Notes under the pieces: generated by a model | Seen by the model: the letters and a program-made list of their open reading frames with translations, nothing else | The model's database searches: none | Told to the model about the DNA's origin: nothing | Position numbers and translations under genes: made by a program | Assembly: GCA_002435145.1 (NCBI GenBank) | Contig: DJLT01000049.1 | Coordinates: 1 to 64,000, forward strand | Length of the DNA stretch: 64,000 nucleotides | Source of the DNA: Neptuniibacter sp. UBA6509 | GTDB taxonomy: Bacteria > Pseudomonadota > Gammaproteobacteria > Pseudomonadales > Balneatricaceae | Direction: 5' to 3' | Shown here: positions 1 to 8,232 of the stretch, piece by piece | Numbering within the stretch: the first letter of the stretch is position 1 | Layout of the letters: the number at the start of each line of letters is the position of its first letter

Positions 1-396
1 GAGCCAGAGCCAGAGCCGGAACCAAAACCAGAACTTATGACTGCTGAGCCTATTAAGGTGGCGGAAAAAACTTCGTTACCAACGGGGCCGAAAGTGACCG
101 ATGGGGTTTTGAATAAATTAGTTAAACACCCAAGCTATCGTAATACACCGATCGCACCAAAATATCCTCGAAAGGCATTGCGTAAAAAACAAGAAGGTGA
201 AGTTATTATCCGTGTTCTTGTGAGCGCGAGTGGCCGTAATCTTGAGCTAAAGATCCATAAAAGTAGTGGTATTAAAAGCTTGGATGATGCTGCATTAAAG
301 GCGGTTAAAGGCTGGGAGATAGAGCCTGCTACGTTCGAGGGTAGAGGGGTATCGGCGTGGGTAGAAATTCCAGTTAACTTCAAGTTATCTAGGTAA
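1..396 (+). CDS. TonB family protein, C-terminal part (5' end outside window)
   Basis: The reading frame is open from base 1, so the gene starts before the window. The visible part begins with Glu-Pro repeats (EPEPEPEPKPE), the stiff proline-rich linker by which TonB spans the periplasm. It ends with a TonB C-terminal domain of about 80 residues: YPRKAL, then a beta-strand region with GEVIIRVLVSASG, the helix LDDAALKAVKGW, and a final strand WVEIPVNFKL. In the family this domain contacts the TonB box of outer-membrane receptors and transmits energy from ExbB/ExbD. The in-frame ATG at 37 lies inside the linker and is not a credible start. The next gene is convergent. Which receptor it serves cannot be told from here. 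Confidence 0.85.
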   Translation, partial: EPEPEPEPKPELMTAEPIKVAEKTSLPTGPKVTDGVLNKLVKHPSYRNTPIAPKYPRKALRKKQEGEVIIRVLVSASGRNLELKIHKSSGIKSLDDAALKAVKGWEIEPATFEGRGVSAWVEIPVNFKLSR

Positions 397-569
397 ATAT
401 TTATCAGCCGGAATATGTGGAGAGTCTATTCATAGAGCTTCCTTGTATCTTATTTTGAATGCTTTTTTTCTCATGAGAATAACTTCTGACGTTTAATTGA
501 TCTAATTTATTTAATAACACACTATAAAGCATTGCGGCGTCGTTGAAAGGCGCCTTAGAGGTTACCTAT

Positions 570-2657
570 CTACTTACCTACGTCTACAGCTAGCTCTCTC
601 GTTTCAATGCGTGCCTGTTTATTTTTCTTTTTAGTTTCAGCTACCTCAATAGCACAAAGTGTCGGGTTGCTATTAATGACGACACACTCAAGGCATTGAA
701 TGCACTCTTTCATATCAATGATTCCCTGTTTATTAATGGCATCAATCTCGCAGTTGTTCTTACAGTTCTGGCAAGGTGATCCGCACTCTGCACGACGAGT
801 TAACCAATTAAAAATAGGAAACGCGCCTAATAACGCTAAACTGGCGCCAAGTGGGCAGAGGTAACGGCAGTAGAATTTGTGTATTTTTAAGGCGAGGATA
901 AGGAGAACTGCAGCGTAAATTACATAGTGCCATTCTCGAATGAAATATAAGGTAATACTTGTTTTAAATGGCTCTAGTTCTGCCAAAGTTTCGCCCAATG
1001 TTAAAGAGAAAAAAGATCCACCCAGCAAGGCAAATAGTAATAGGTACTTTAATTTTTGTAATCGCTTATGCCATAAAGGCTGGACTTTCCATTTTTTTAT
1101 TTTCAGCTTAGTGCTGACCATACCGATAAGTTCTTGAAGTGCTCCAAATGGGCATAGCCAGCCACAGAAAAGGCCACGGCCAAAGAAGATCAGGCTTATC
1201 AATACGAAACACCAGAGAATGCTGATAATCGGATCTAGCAGGAAAGGCTCTAATGAGGCGCGCTCCATTATGAGATGCTGAAGGGTGAGTATATTAACTA
1301 TGCTAAGTTGGCCTTGGGCATAGTAGCCAATGAAAATTACTGTAAACAGTAGATAAACAACACGTATTTTATGGAAATTTTCAGGAATATTTATAGCATG
1401 TCGTTGGTTAAGAAATAGAATGGATAGCAACGCAAGGCCCATCAGCAGTAATGCAATTTCATTTTGCCTTTGCAGCCATAGCTGTTTCCAGAGCGCAATT
1501 TCTTTCTCTAGATGGCTGTTGTCCGCCGTAAAATATTCAGAAGGTAGCTGATGAATATCGATGAGCTTAGCGCTTCTTTCGGCAGTAAATGTGAGTTTCG
1601 TTCTGTCTAAGGGATTAAAGTTAGCCACTACAGGTATACGTAATAGTGTTGTTTCATCCCAGTTTGCATCATCGCGGGTGATGTTTATGCCATCGCTCAA
1701 TGTGAATGCTTTACGGATGACTTCGGTGTTGCGTTGTTTAAGGCTTAGATAGGAGGAAAGGTCACTTTGTTTCAATTGGCCTTTACTCAGAATAAGGAGG
1801 TACTGGTCACTGTCGTTATTAAGGCGCGTCCACTCATTATAGGCTTCGAGCGATAAGATATTTTTAGCGACGAGAGGATGACTTAAATAGGCTATGTACA
1901 ATTCTGCAAGTGGCGTATCGCTGTCCATAGAAACCGGTTGGCTGGGGTAGCCTAGTTTCTTATCCATTTTTGCAGTGTCTATCTGTTGCTGATAGATAGG
2001 CCAGTGCTTTACGAGGCGTTTTTCAACGAGTTCTGACAAGGTTAATCGTTCAAATTCTACAGCCTTAGGTATGTTTCGTTCTAAGGAGGCATACCCTGCG
2101 AGTTGCTTGGCCCGAGCAACGGCCCGCGCTGATTTTGTAATCGTTTTATTGATCGCATTGGTGGTGACTGTGGCACTTGTTATGCCATCTATATAAGTGC
2201 TTTTTCCACTACCCTGCAGCTCTTTTTGATTATCACCCCTAATATAAATATTGTTGGAAGCGTCAACATTCATAAGTTGCGCCATGTAACGTTCTAGCTT
2301 TTGAGGCCCGTCACCTTTTACGAAAATGGGTTCATAGTGATCAATAACAACGAAACCGGTATAACGTCCTTTTGGGCTAAGACCAATCATTATATTGATG
2401 GGTCTGCCGCCGTAACCTCTAACTGGAAAAATCTCACCTGTTTGAAAGGCATAACCCGCTAAATTACCCAGCTGATAAACGGGAATAATACTTAATCCTT
2501 TATCCTCTTGTTCCATATGACTGGCTTCTGGGAACAGAAGTTGTAGTTCTGGGCTCAGAGGCATCTCTACGGCAAAAGTTTTTTGATTAACCAAAAAGGT
2601 GAAACAGAAAAATATAACAAAGATAATTTGATATAAATTTGTTCGATTTAACTGCAT
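570..2657 (-). CDS. NosR/NirI-like membrane flavoprotein with polyferredoxin domain
   Basis: The 695-residue protein has the NosR/NirI layout. A signal-like hydrophobic N-terminus is followed by a periplasmic FMN-binding domain, several membrane helices from about residue 400, and a cytoplasmic iron-sulfur tail. The FMN domain carries DGITSATVT at about 157-165, matching the ApbE flavinylation motif, with Thr163 as the likely attachment site. The membrane part has the two CxxxCP motifs of NosR (CGWLCPFGA and CRYLCPLGA). The tail has cysteine clusters CGSPCQNCKNNC and CIQCLEC, suited to 4Fe-4S clusters. The family moves electrons across the membrane, typically to or from quinol and a periplasmic enzyme. 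No nitrous oxide reductase gene is visible. It is the last gene of a leftward operon that faces the Rieske/PQQ dehydrogenase genes, so a role in that electron chain is plausible but inferred. Confidence 0.85.
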   Translation of the reverse strand: MQLNRTNLYQIIFVIFFCFTFLVNQKTFAVEMPLSPELQLLFPEASHMEQEDKGLSIIPVYQLGNLAGYAFQTGEIFPVRGYGGRPINIMIGLSPKGRYTGFVVIDHYEPIFVKGDGPQKLERYMAQLMNVDASNNIYIRGDNQKELQGSGKSTYIDGITSATVTTNAINKTITKSARAVARAKQLAGYASLERNIPKAVEFERLTLSELVEKRLVKHWPIYQQQIDTAKMDKKLGYPSQPVSMDSDTPLAELYIAYLSHPLVAKNILSLEAYNEWTRLNNDSDQYLLILSKGQLKQSDLSSYLSLKQRNTEVIRKAFTLSDGINITRDDANWDETTLLRIPVVANFNPLDRTKLTFTAERSAKLIDIHQLPSEYFTADNSHLEKEIALWKQLWLQRQNEIALLLMGLALLSILFLNQRHAINIPENFHKIRVVYLLFTVIFIGYYAQGQLSIVNILTLQHLIMERASLEPFLLDPIISILWCFVLISLIFFGRGLFCGWLCPFGALQELIGMVSTKLKIKKWKVQPLWHKRLQKLKYLLLFALLGGSFFSLTLGETLAELEPFKTSITLYFIREWHYVIYAAVLLILALKIHKFYCRYLCPLGASLALLGAFPIFNWLTRRAECGSPCQNCKNNCEIDAINKQGIIDMKECIQCLECVVINSNPTLCAIEVAETKKKNKQARIETRELAVDVGK

Positions 2658-2683
2658 CCCTTCACCTTTTTGTTTTTATTCTT

Positions 2684-3565
2684 CTACTTTAGAGAGTAAG
2701 CGAGGAGCTTACCTTTGAGCATGTGAGGAATCAGTAGCAAGTCTTTACTGCGGAAATAGATAATATCTGCGATACCCTGTTCTAGTTCTAGAAGGGTTAC
2801 GACGTTACCATTTGATGATGCTTTTATGAGCTTACCTTGGTACCAATCAGTCAACAGAAATGTGTCCTTGTTGAACTTGGCAATACCATCGAGGTTACCT
2901 ATAGGCTGGCCGGTGCCAAAATCGCTTATGGATTTGTCTTCAGGGGAGATCAACATAAGGCGGCCTGGAATGTCAGTTTTCCAGCCATCGGTTGGTTTAC
3001 CCCAACTCCCCACAATAATATTGTTATTATCGATATAGAGACCATTAGGGTGATCGAGCTTGCTGTCCTTAAGCCAAACTTCCAGTTGCCCTTTGTATAA
3101 TCTATAAATACTGTCAGTAGCAGTATCTGTAATGTAGACAACACCACTTTCACTGATTGCTATATCATTTAGAAAGTGATTACCTTCTAGCGGGAATCGT
3201 TTAATTATTTCTGCTGTTTCTATATCAATAACGACCAGTTCATTGATATCGGCTACAAATAGCTTCTTACCAAAAACAGCCATGCCTTTGGGTGCATTAA
3301 GCCCGTCAACCCATTTTAATTTTTCGATTTTTCCATCGTTGGCTATTAATGATATAAAGCCATTTCCATCTGCTGCGTCAGGTTCACCATTGATATTTGA
3401 TACATAAATTGAACGCCGCATGATGTCGTATACAACAGATTCCGGTTCCTTTAATTCAGCTTTAGATTCCCACTGCTTTTTAATATTTAATGTTTCTGCG
3501 CTAGCAACTGAACTGATGGGTAAAACTGATGCTAATACTAGGCTCGCGATGATTCGTTTAAACAT
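2684..3565 (-). CDS. Secreted SMP-30/gluconolactonase-like beta-propeller protein
   Basis: The 293-residue protein begins with a Sec signal peptide (hydrophobic stretch ending near SVASA, about residue 23). It continues with repeated beta-propeller blades: PESVVYD..RSIYVSN, APKGMAVFGKKLFVAD, LNDIAISESGVVYITDTATDSIYR, HPNGLYIDNNNIIVGSWG, and LDGIAKFNKDTFLLTDW. These are typical of the SMP-30/gluconolactonase/LRE-like fold, whose members are lactonases or non-enzymatic binding proteins. The substrate is not readable. It lies 26 bases upstream of the NosR-like gene and 24 bases downstream of the 162-residue gene, so all are probably one transcript. Its secretion puts it in the same compartment as the PQQ dehydrogenase; a lactonase acting on an oxidised product would fit, but this is inference. 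Confidence 0.75.
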   Translation of the reverse strand: MFKRIIASLVLASVLPISSVASAETLNIKKQWESKAELKEPESVVYDIMRRSIYVSNINGEPDAADGNGFISLIANDGKIEKLKWVDGLNAPKGMAVFGKKLFVADINELVVIDIETAEIIKRFPLEGNHFLNDIAISESGVVYITDTATDSIYRLYKGQLEVWLKDSKLDHPNGLYIDNNNIIVGSWGKPTDGWKTDIPGRLMLISPEDKSISDFGTGQPIGNLDGIAKFNKDTFLLTDWYQGKLIKASSNGNVVTLLELEQGIADIIYFRSKDLLLIPHMLKGKLLAYSLK

Positions 3566-3589
3566 GACTTTAACTCCGAAATGAACAAA

Positions 3590-4078
3590 TTAGTGCGAAA
3601 TGGTTTGTGCCGCTTTAAGTGCTAGAGCCTCTGCTTCGATACAGAATGTATTCTTTTTCTTTTTGGTGGCTAAGCTGACTGAAAGCCCTTTAGATATACC
3701 GTCTTGGTATCTTTTAATATCACTCGTGAGGGCGTGGTTGTAAAGCTTCCATTGATCATCTGTCATTTGGCGAGCAATTTCTGTTGCTTGTACATTTTGG
3801 GTTCCTGCAACAATGAAGGAGTCATATAGGGCACGTTTAAGCTCGTTGGTCGAAAGCTTTATTTCATCAGCTAGACCATTGAGTGAGCACCAATTAAGAA
3901 CGGTTTCGCTCTCTAACTGTGTTCCATGGCTTCTGATCATCTCTTCAAATATTGATTTTTGAAATGTGATAAGTAATGGGGCTTGTTCTTTTTTTAATTC
4001 GCCAGTGTCTACTGCAGCGGATACGGTAGGTATAGAAAGCGTAAGACTGCAGCAAAGGATAGAAAGTATTTTTTTCAT
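3590..4078 (-). CDS. Secreted protein of unknown function
   Basis: I do not recognise this 162-residue protein. It starts with a clear signal peptide (MKKILSILCCSLTLSIPTVSAA). The mature part is mostly alpha-helical by composition, charged, and has two cysteines: one in LNWCSLNG, one in KNTFCIEAEA near the end. These could form a disulfide after export. It is the second gene of the leftward operon that ends with the NosR-like protein, with short gaps on either side. Its function is unknown. Confidence 0.6.
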   Translation of the reverse strand: MKKILSILCCSLTLSIPTVSAAVDTGELKKEQAPLLITFQKSIFEEMIRSHGTQLESETVLNWCSLNGLADEIKLSTNELKRALYDSFIVAGTQNVQATEIARQMTDDQWKLYNHALTSDIKRYQDGISKGLSVSLATKKKKNTFCIEAEALALKAAQTISH

Positions 4079-4097
4079 GACGGAACCTATATATTGA

Positions 4098-4119
4098 AGG
4101 CGGCTCGTTAGAGCCGCTT
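4098..4119. repeat. Hairpin between two genes of the leftward operon
   Basis: GCGGCTC at 4100-4106 and GAGCCGC at 4111-4117 form a perfect seven-pair stem with loop GTTA, extended by a wobble pair and an A-T pair. On the minus strand no run of T follows, so it looks more like an mRNA processing or stabilising hairpin than a full terminator. Confidence 0.5.
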
Positions 4120-4136
4120 ATCACGATGGGTGTTAT

Positions 4137-5090
4137 TTATAGCTCGCTGATAATAGCGTTCATCTTTTGCAGGTAGACGCTTTCAGGGATGATCCCATCT
4201 TCATAAAGAGCTTTAACTTTTCTCAGACGTGCTTCAACAGAATCGACCGACTCGGTAGGAGTCTTTGAAGCGGTGGCTGCTGTAGTAGCCGTAGCAGCTT
4301 CTAAACGCTTGAGACGTTCTTCAATGTCGGATGGTTGTTGAACTTGCTGCGCTTTTTGTGATTCCGAAAGGTATTTATTCTGTATGACCTCAGTTTGAGC
4401 TTGGGACTCTTGGTAGTCGTATTGTTGAGCCAAATTAATGCTTAACCAATCTGATCGGTTATTAACAGAGTTGGCTCCAGAGAATACTTTGAGCTGCCAA
4501 TCATGATCTTGTTCTTTGGATGTATTGCCTGTTGAAAGTTTAAAGTTTGATAGTTCAACATTAGAAGCAAATCGGCTATTACTAACTCCCTGGCCAGAAC
4601 GGACATATTTTTTGTGAAAATCAACGTGAATTTCACCAAAGAGCAAGTTTAAGTTTTCATTCTTAATGAACGCAGTGCCGCTGATGGATAAGCGCTTATC
4701 ACCAAAATAAACGTTGCGGAAGTCAGAAACAGAAAAAGTAACAACCTCATTTTTTTTACTTTGTTCCAATGCTTTACTTATACCTTGAGCAAGTACATCT
4801 ATCTCTTTGGCAGTAAAAACACGAATAACTTTCTTTTCTGAATCAAAAGATATTAGAGACGTTAAACTCTTCTTATCTTTTGATTCAATTTTGATATGGC
4901 TAAGAATTCTTGCCAATTTCTTACTTTCAATCTCATACGGATGGTTGTTTTGGTTATCCATAGCATCAGAGTTGATCGCTATATAATTGATACCATCTTT
5001 CCATACATTTTGAGACGAAGCTTCCACCATCGCCGTCGGTATAGATAGCGCGGGAATTAACAGAAGTCTTATTAATGTGGCACGATTCAC
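4137..5090 (-). CDS. Secreted protein of unknown function with SHOCT-like C-terminal tail
   Basis: This 317-residue protein has an N-terminal signal peptide (MNRATLIRLLLIPALSIPTAMVEA). The central region of about 200 residues is rich in beta-strand and charged residues, and I do not recognise it. After a low-complexity Ala/Thr stretch (ATATTAATASKT) it ends with LRKVKALYEDGIIPESVYLQKMNAIISEL split over two short helices. That resembles the SHOCT short C-terminal domain (LekLkeLhdkGiIteeEfe.kK), thought to mediate oligomerisation. A predicted coiled segment (IEERLKRLEAA) precedes it. It is the first gene of the leftward operon. A sigma-54 promoter sits about 40 bases upstream of the start, and the unit faces the Rieske/PQQ dehydrogenase unit. 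Confidence 0.6.
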   Translation of the reverse strand: MNRATLIRLLLIPALSIPTAMVEASSQNVWKDGINYIAINSDAMDNQNNHPYEIESKKLARILSHIKIESKDKKSLTSLISFDSEKKVIRVFTAKEIDVLAQGISKALEQSKKNEVVTFSVSDFRNVYFGDKRLSISGTAFIKNENLNLLFGEIHVDFHKKYVRSGQGVSNSRFASNVELSNFKLSTGNTSKEQDHDWQLKVFSGANSVNNRSDWLSINLAQQYDYQESQAQTEVIQNKYLSESQKAQQVQQPSDIEERLKRLEAATATTAATASKTPTESVDSVEARLRKVKALYEDGIIPESVYLQKMNAIISEL

Positions 5091-5130
5091 GGCATTTTTC
5101 CTTTATTATCTTTTTTGTTTAATGGCATAA

Positions 5131-5146
5131 CGCAAAAGATATGCCA
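5131..5146 (-). promoter_or_regulatory. Sigma-54 (-24/-12) promoter of the leftward NosR-like operon
   Basis: Read on the minus strand, the sequence is TGGCATATCTTTTGCG. The GG and GC doublets are at the required 12-base register, matching TGGCAC-N5-TTGCW with one change in the -24 box. The predicted transcript would start near 5120, leaving a leader of about 30 bases before the ATG at 5090. Confidence 0.6.
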
Positions 5147-5441
5147 CCGTTTTGTTTTCATATCTTCCTTTAATAGAAGATAGGCTGTAGTGCCAGTAAT
5201 TATCAGGGTTGCAGAGCATGCAGTTTGAGTTGAGTTTTAATAAGTTATGACGATTTATTTATAACTGTTGTGAAAAAGACACATCTGAAGCGCAGGCTGC
5301 AACACTTGTTGCTGCTTTGTCTCGTTGAGCTGTTTTAGTCGTGCCTGATGCGGCTTGGCTTCCTTAAGTATTGGCATCTCCCTCTATTTAGTTCTTGTTT
5401 TTTCTCGCATTAATCTAGGTGCTACTAAATTCGTTGCGCGA

Positions 5442-5470
5442 TGTCGCTATTGTGTAGCATTGCTGCGACG
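5442..5470. promoter_or_regulatory. Probable enhancer-binding-protein site (TGTCGC-N17-GCGACg)
   Basis: TGTCGC at 5442-5447 and GCGACG at 5465-5470 form an inverted repeat with 17 bases between arms, one base off perfect symmetry. The same arms with the same spacing recur at 14762-14790. It lies about 140 bases upstream of the rightward sigma-54 promoter and about 300 bases upstream of the leftward one, a usual distance for a sigma-54 activator. Confidence 0.55.
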
Positions 5471-5610
5471 CCTGTTGTAGACAGTTGTTCTTTTTTAACA
5501 AATTGTGAAAGTGAAATTCTACCCTTCTTGTATCTCTTGAGATTTATTTTCTGATTTTTAATTCTTTAAAATCAATAAGTTATTTTTTTATTTTTGTTTT
5601 CTGTATTTTT

Positions 5611-5626
5611 TGGCTCACCCTTTGCA
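5611..5626 (+). promoter_or_regulatory. Sigma-54 promoter of the Rieske/PQQ dehydrogenase operon
   Basis: The sequence TGGCTCACCCTTTGCA has GG and GC doublets in the correct register, a full TTTGCA -12 box, and one mismatch in the -24 box. Transcription should begin near 5637, giving a leader of about 70 bases before the GTG start at 5709. Confidence 0.7.
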
Positions 5627-5644
5627 CTTTTAGATTTCAAGTAG

Positions 5645-5673
5645 TGTCGCACTCGTTTTTAAGTGTTGCGATT
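5645..5673. promoter_or_regulatory. Second TGTCGC-N17-GCGAtt element
   Basis: TGTCGC at 5645-5650 is followed 23 bases later by GCGATT at 5668-5673, the same register as the sites at 5442 and 14762 but with a weaker right arm. It lies just downstream of the predicted transcription start, where a bound activator could repress or autoregulate. The assignment rests on the matching spacing. Confidence 0.35.
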
Positions 5674-5708
5674 GAACAGTTAAAGAAATCTAAACGGTGG
5701 GATAAATC

Positions 5709-6278
5709 GTGGAACGTAGATCATTTTTAAAATCGTGTGCATGTGTAGGTGTAGCAGCAGTAGGTGCAACTGAAGGCCTATCGTCTAGAGCAGAAGCTGC
5801 AACAACTAAACCAGAAAGAATGCGTCCTGTGCCAGGTGATCAGCTTGTGGTCGAAGATGGGCATGGTAATGCACGTGCAATATCTGCATCTGAATTGAAA
5901 CTTGAAGCTCAGCAAGTATTGGCATTTCCACAGGATCCAACATCCGGTGTGATCAGAAGTGGCTCTCGTTTTAATAAGGTGATGGTTATTCGCCTTGATC
6001 CAGCATTGATGGATGAAGAAACCAAAGCCAATTCAGCTGATGGTGTTGTTGCTTATTCAGCTATTTGTACGCACCAAGGCTGTGATGTGAACTCATTTAT
6101 TGAAGATAAAAAAGAGTTTTTCTGCTTTTGCCATTATTCAAGATTTGACCCATACACTGCGGGCAAAGTTACTAACGGCCCCGCGACCAAAAAGCTCGGT
6201 ATGTTGCCGATTGAAATCAAAGATGACCTGATTTTCGTGAAAGAGCCTTTCACGCGTAAGCCAGGTTACAAAAAATAA
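5709..6278 (+). CDS. Tat-exported Rieske [2Fe-2S] protein
   Basis: The 189-residue protein starts with a GTG codon preceded by a GGTGGGA ribosome site. It opens with a twin-arginine signal (ERRSFLKS) and a short hydrophobic stretch to about residue 30. The Rieske motif is complete: C120-T-H122-Q-G-C125 and C139-F-C141-H142. Cys120, His122, Cys139 and His142 would be the cluster ligands, and Cys125/Cys141 the disulfide seen in bc1-type Rieske proteins. Unlike petA it is not followed by cytochrome b and c1 genes. Instead it sits directly upstream of a PQQ dehydrogenase in the same transcript. It is therefore probably a periplasmic or membrane-tethered electron carrier for that enzyme; the partner is inferred from position only. 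Confidence 0.9.
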   Translation: MERRSFLKSCACVGVAAVGATEGLSSRAEAATTKPERMRPVPGDQLVVEDGHGNARAISASELKLEAQQVLAFPQDPTSGVIRSGSRFNKVMVIRLDPALMDEETKANSADGVVAYSAICTHQGCDVNSFIEDKKEFFCFCHYSRFDPYTAGKVTNGPATKKLGMLPIEIKDDLIFVKEPFTRKPGYKK

Positions 6279-6349
6279 GTTTAAACAGAGTCTCTATTCC
6301 CCGGGGTGGGGTTTTCCTAAGAAGACAAATAAAATCAGGAGTGAGCTAT

Positions 6350-8140
6350 ATGTCATTAGCTAAACAGGTTGGGGCACTTGCCGTAGCTTTGGCTGTAACA
6401 CCTGCTGCTTTCGCAGTAGGCGGTGCAACCGCTGCTAAGTCAAACCCATTGACAAACTACAGTCCAGTTACTGAGGCTAGACTGCAAAACCCAGAGCCAG
6501 AAAACTGGCTGCAATGGCGTGGTAACTATGAAGGTTGGACGTACAGTCCGCTGGAGCAGATCAATGCCGATAACGTTGATGATTTGGTACCAGTATGGTC
6601 CTACTCAACAGGTGAGCTTGAAGGTCATCAGGCGCCACCAATCGTAAATGACGGTGTGATGTTCATTTCTACGCCAAACAACCAGGTAATTGCATTGAAT
6701 GCAGAGACTGGTGATGAACTATGGCGTTATAAGAAAGAGATTCCTGAAGAGCTATTCCAACTTCACCCGACTAACCGTGGTGTAGGTCTGTATGGTGATA
6801 AGGTTTACCTGGCTGCGACAGACGCTTGTCTGGTAGCACTGGATGCTAAAACGGGTGAAGAATCTTGGGTGACTTGTGTTGCTGATTGGCAAGACGGTTA
6901 CTACATGACTCTGTCTCCACTGATCGCTAAAGGTCAGGTAATGGTAGGTGTTTCTGGTGGTGAGTACGGTATCCGTGGTCACGTTACAGCAGTAGACGCT
7001 GAAACAGGTAAGATCTCTTGGAAAACGCATACTATTCCAGCTCCAGGTGAGCCAGGTAGTGAAACCTGGAAAGGTGATGCTTGGAAAACCGGTGGTGCAT
7101 CTGTATGGATCGCAGGTACCTATGATGCTGATATGGGTGTAGCTTTCTACGGTACGGGTAACGGTGGTCCATGGATGCCTGATACTCGTCCAGGTGACAA
7201 CCTATATGCGAACTCTGTAATCGCACTTGATGTTGAGACTGGTAAGCTGAAAGGTTATCACCAGTATCACCATAATGATGCATGGGACTGGGATGAAGTT
7301 TCTCCGCCTGTAATCATCGATTACAAGCACAAAGGTAAAAACATCAAAGGTCTTGTTCACGCGGGTCGTAATGGTTACCTATGGACGCTTGAGCGTAACA
7401 AAGATGGTTCTATCGATTTCGTAGATGCAGAAAAATACGTGAAACAGAACGTATTTAAGAGCATTGATATGAAGACTGGTCGCCCAACTTACGATCCTGC
7501 ACATACTCCAGGTACAGGCAAGAAAGTAACTTTCTGTCCTTCTCTTTGGGGTGGTAAAGATTGGCCGCCTGAAGCTTACAGCCCTAAAACGGGTCTGTTC
7601 TATATCCCTGCTCATGAGAACCTATGTTCTGAAATGGGTGGTGTGAAGATGGGACCACGTAAGTCTGGTGAGCTTTATATCGGTGTACCGATTGCAGATA
7701 TCCTGACAAACATCCGTTTAGCTGATGGCGCTGAAGATCACATTGGTGAGATTCAGGCTTGGGACATCAAATCTGGTAAGAAAGTATGGCAGTTCAACAT
7801 GAAAGAGATGAACTGGGGCCCACTTCTAGCTACAGGTGGTGACCTGTTGTTCTCTGGTGGTGGTAACGACCGTATCTTCCGTGCACTTGATGCTCGTACA
7901 GGTAAGAAGCTATGGCAGTTCCGTGCTAACTCAGGCATCACAGCTGTACCTTCTAGCTGGAGCGTAAATGGTACTCAGTTCATTGGTGTTCAGGCTGGTT
8001 GGGGTGTAGACGCTCAACGTATGCAGGGTGCTTTTGATGCTGTAATGGATCATACAACTACAGTTCCACAGGGCGGCATGCTTCATGTATTCGCTCTTAA
8101 GAAAAATGCACAGAAACTAATGGAAGCTGCGTCTAAGTAA
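6350..8140 (+). CDS. PQQ-dependent alcohol dehydrogenase with lanthanide-type Asp-x-Asp signature
   Basis: This is an eight-bladed quinoprotein of the methanol/ethanol dehydrogenase family, 596 residues, with a Sec signal peptide ending near AAFA. The ATG at 6350 is preferred over the GTG at 6341 because AGGAG at 6337-6341 is spaced eight bases from it. W-motif blades are visible (DAKTGEESW, DAETGKISW, DIKSGKKVW, DARTGKKLW). Active-site residues match the family: Glu205 (GGEYGIRG), Asn271 (GTGN), and catalytic Asp313 in WDWD. Asp315, two residues on, is the extra acidic residue that marks lanthanide-using XoxF and PedH-type enzymes; calcium enzymes have Ala, Ser or Thr there. The adjacent Cys-Cys disulfide of MxaF/XoxF is absent (the region reads QLHPTNRG). 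No cytochrome c gene follows; the Rieske gene precedes it. The substrate is an alcohol but its identity cannot be told. Confidence 0.92.
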   Translation: MSLAKQVGALAVALAVTPAAFAVGGATAAKSNPLTNYSPVTEARLQNPEPENWLQWRGNYEGWTYSPLEQINADNVDDLVPVWSYSTGELEGHQAPPIVNDGVMFISTPNNQVIALNAETGDELWRYKKEIPEELFQLHPTNRGVGLYGDKVYLAATDACLVALDAKTGEESWVTCVADWQDGYYMTLSPLIAKGQVMVGVSGGEYGIRGHVTAVDAETGKISWKTHTIPAPGEPGSETWKGDAWKTGGASVWIAGTYDADMGVAFYGTGNGGPWMPDTRPGDNLYANSVIALDVETGKLKGYHQYHHNDAWDWDEVSPPVIIDYKHKGKNIKGLVHAGRNGYLWTLERNKDGSIDFVDAEKYVKQNVFKSIDMKTGRPTYDPAHTPGTGKKVTFCPSLWGGKDWPPEAYSPKTGLFYIPAHENLCSEMGGVKMGPRKSGELYIGVPIADILTNIRLADGAEDHIGEIQAWDIKSGKKVWQFNMKEMNWGPLLATGGDLLFSGGGNDRIFRALDARTGKKLWQFRANSGITAVPSSWSVNGTQFIGVQAGWGVDAQRMQGAFDAVMDHTTTVPQGGMLHVFALKKNAQKLMEAASK

Positions 8141-8155
8141 GCAGTAATTTCATCC

Positions 8156-8200
8156 AGAGCCAGGTGAGCGGTTACACCCCCTTCATGCTTTCCTGGCTCT
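8156..8200 (+). repeat. Inverted repeat between the dehydrogenase and aldA
   Basis: AGAGCCAGG at 8156-8164 pairs perfectly with CCTGGCTCT at 8192-8200 across a 27-base loop. Only scattered T residues follow (ACTTTCTCCT), so this may be a leaky terminator or processing hairpin that lowers aldA expression relative to the dehydrogenase. Confidence 0.5.
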
Positions 8201-8232
8201 ACTTTCTCCTATAAGAATAAAGAGAGCATGTC

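Noticed and set aside
5187..5194. GTGCCA as a second leftward sigma-54 promoter
   Set aside because: The required GC of the -12 box is missing at the fixed spacing; the element at 5131-5146 fits better.
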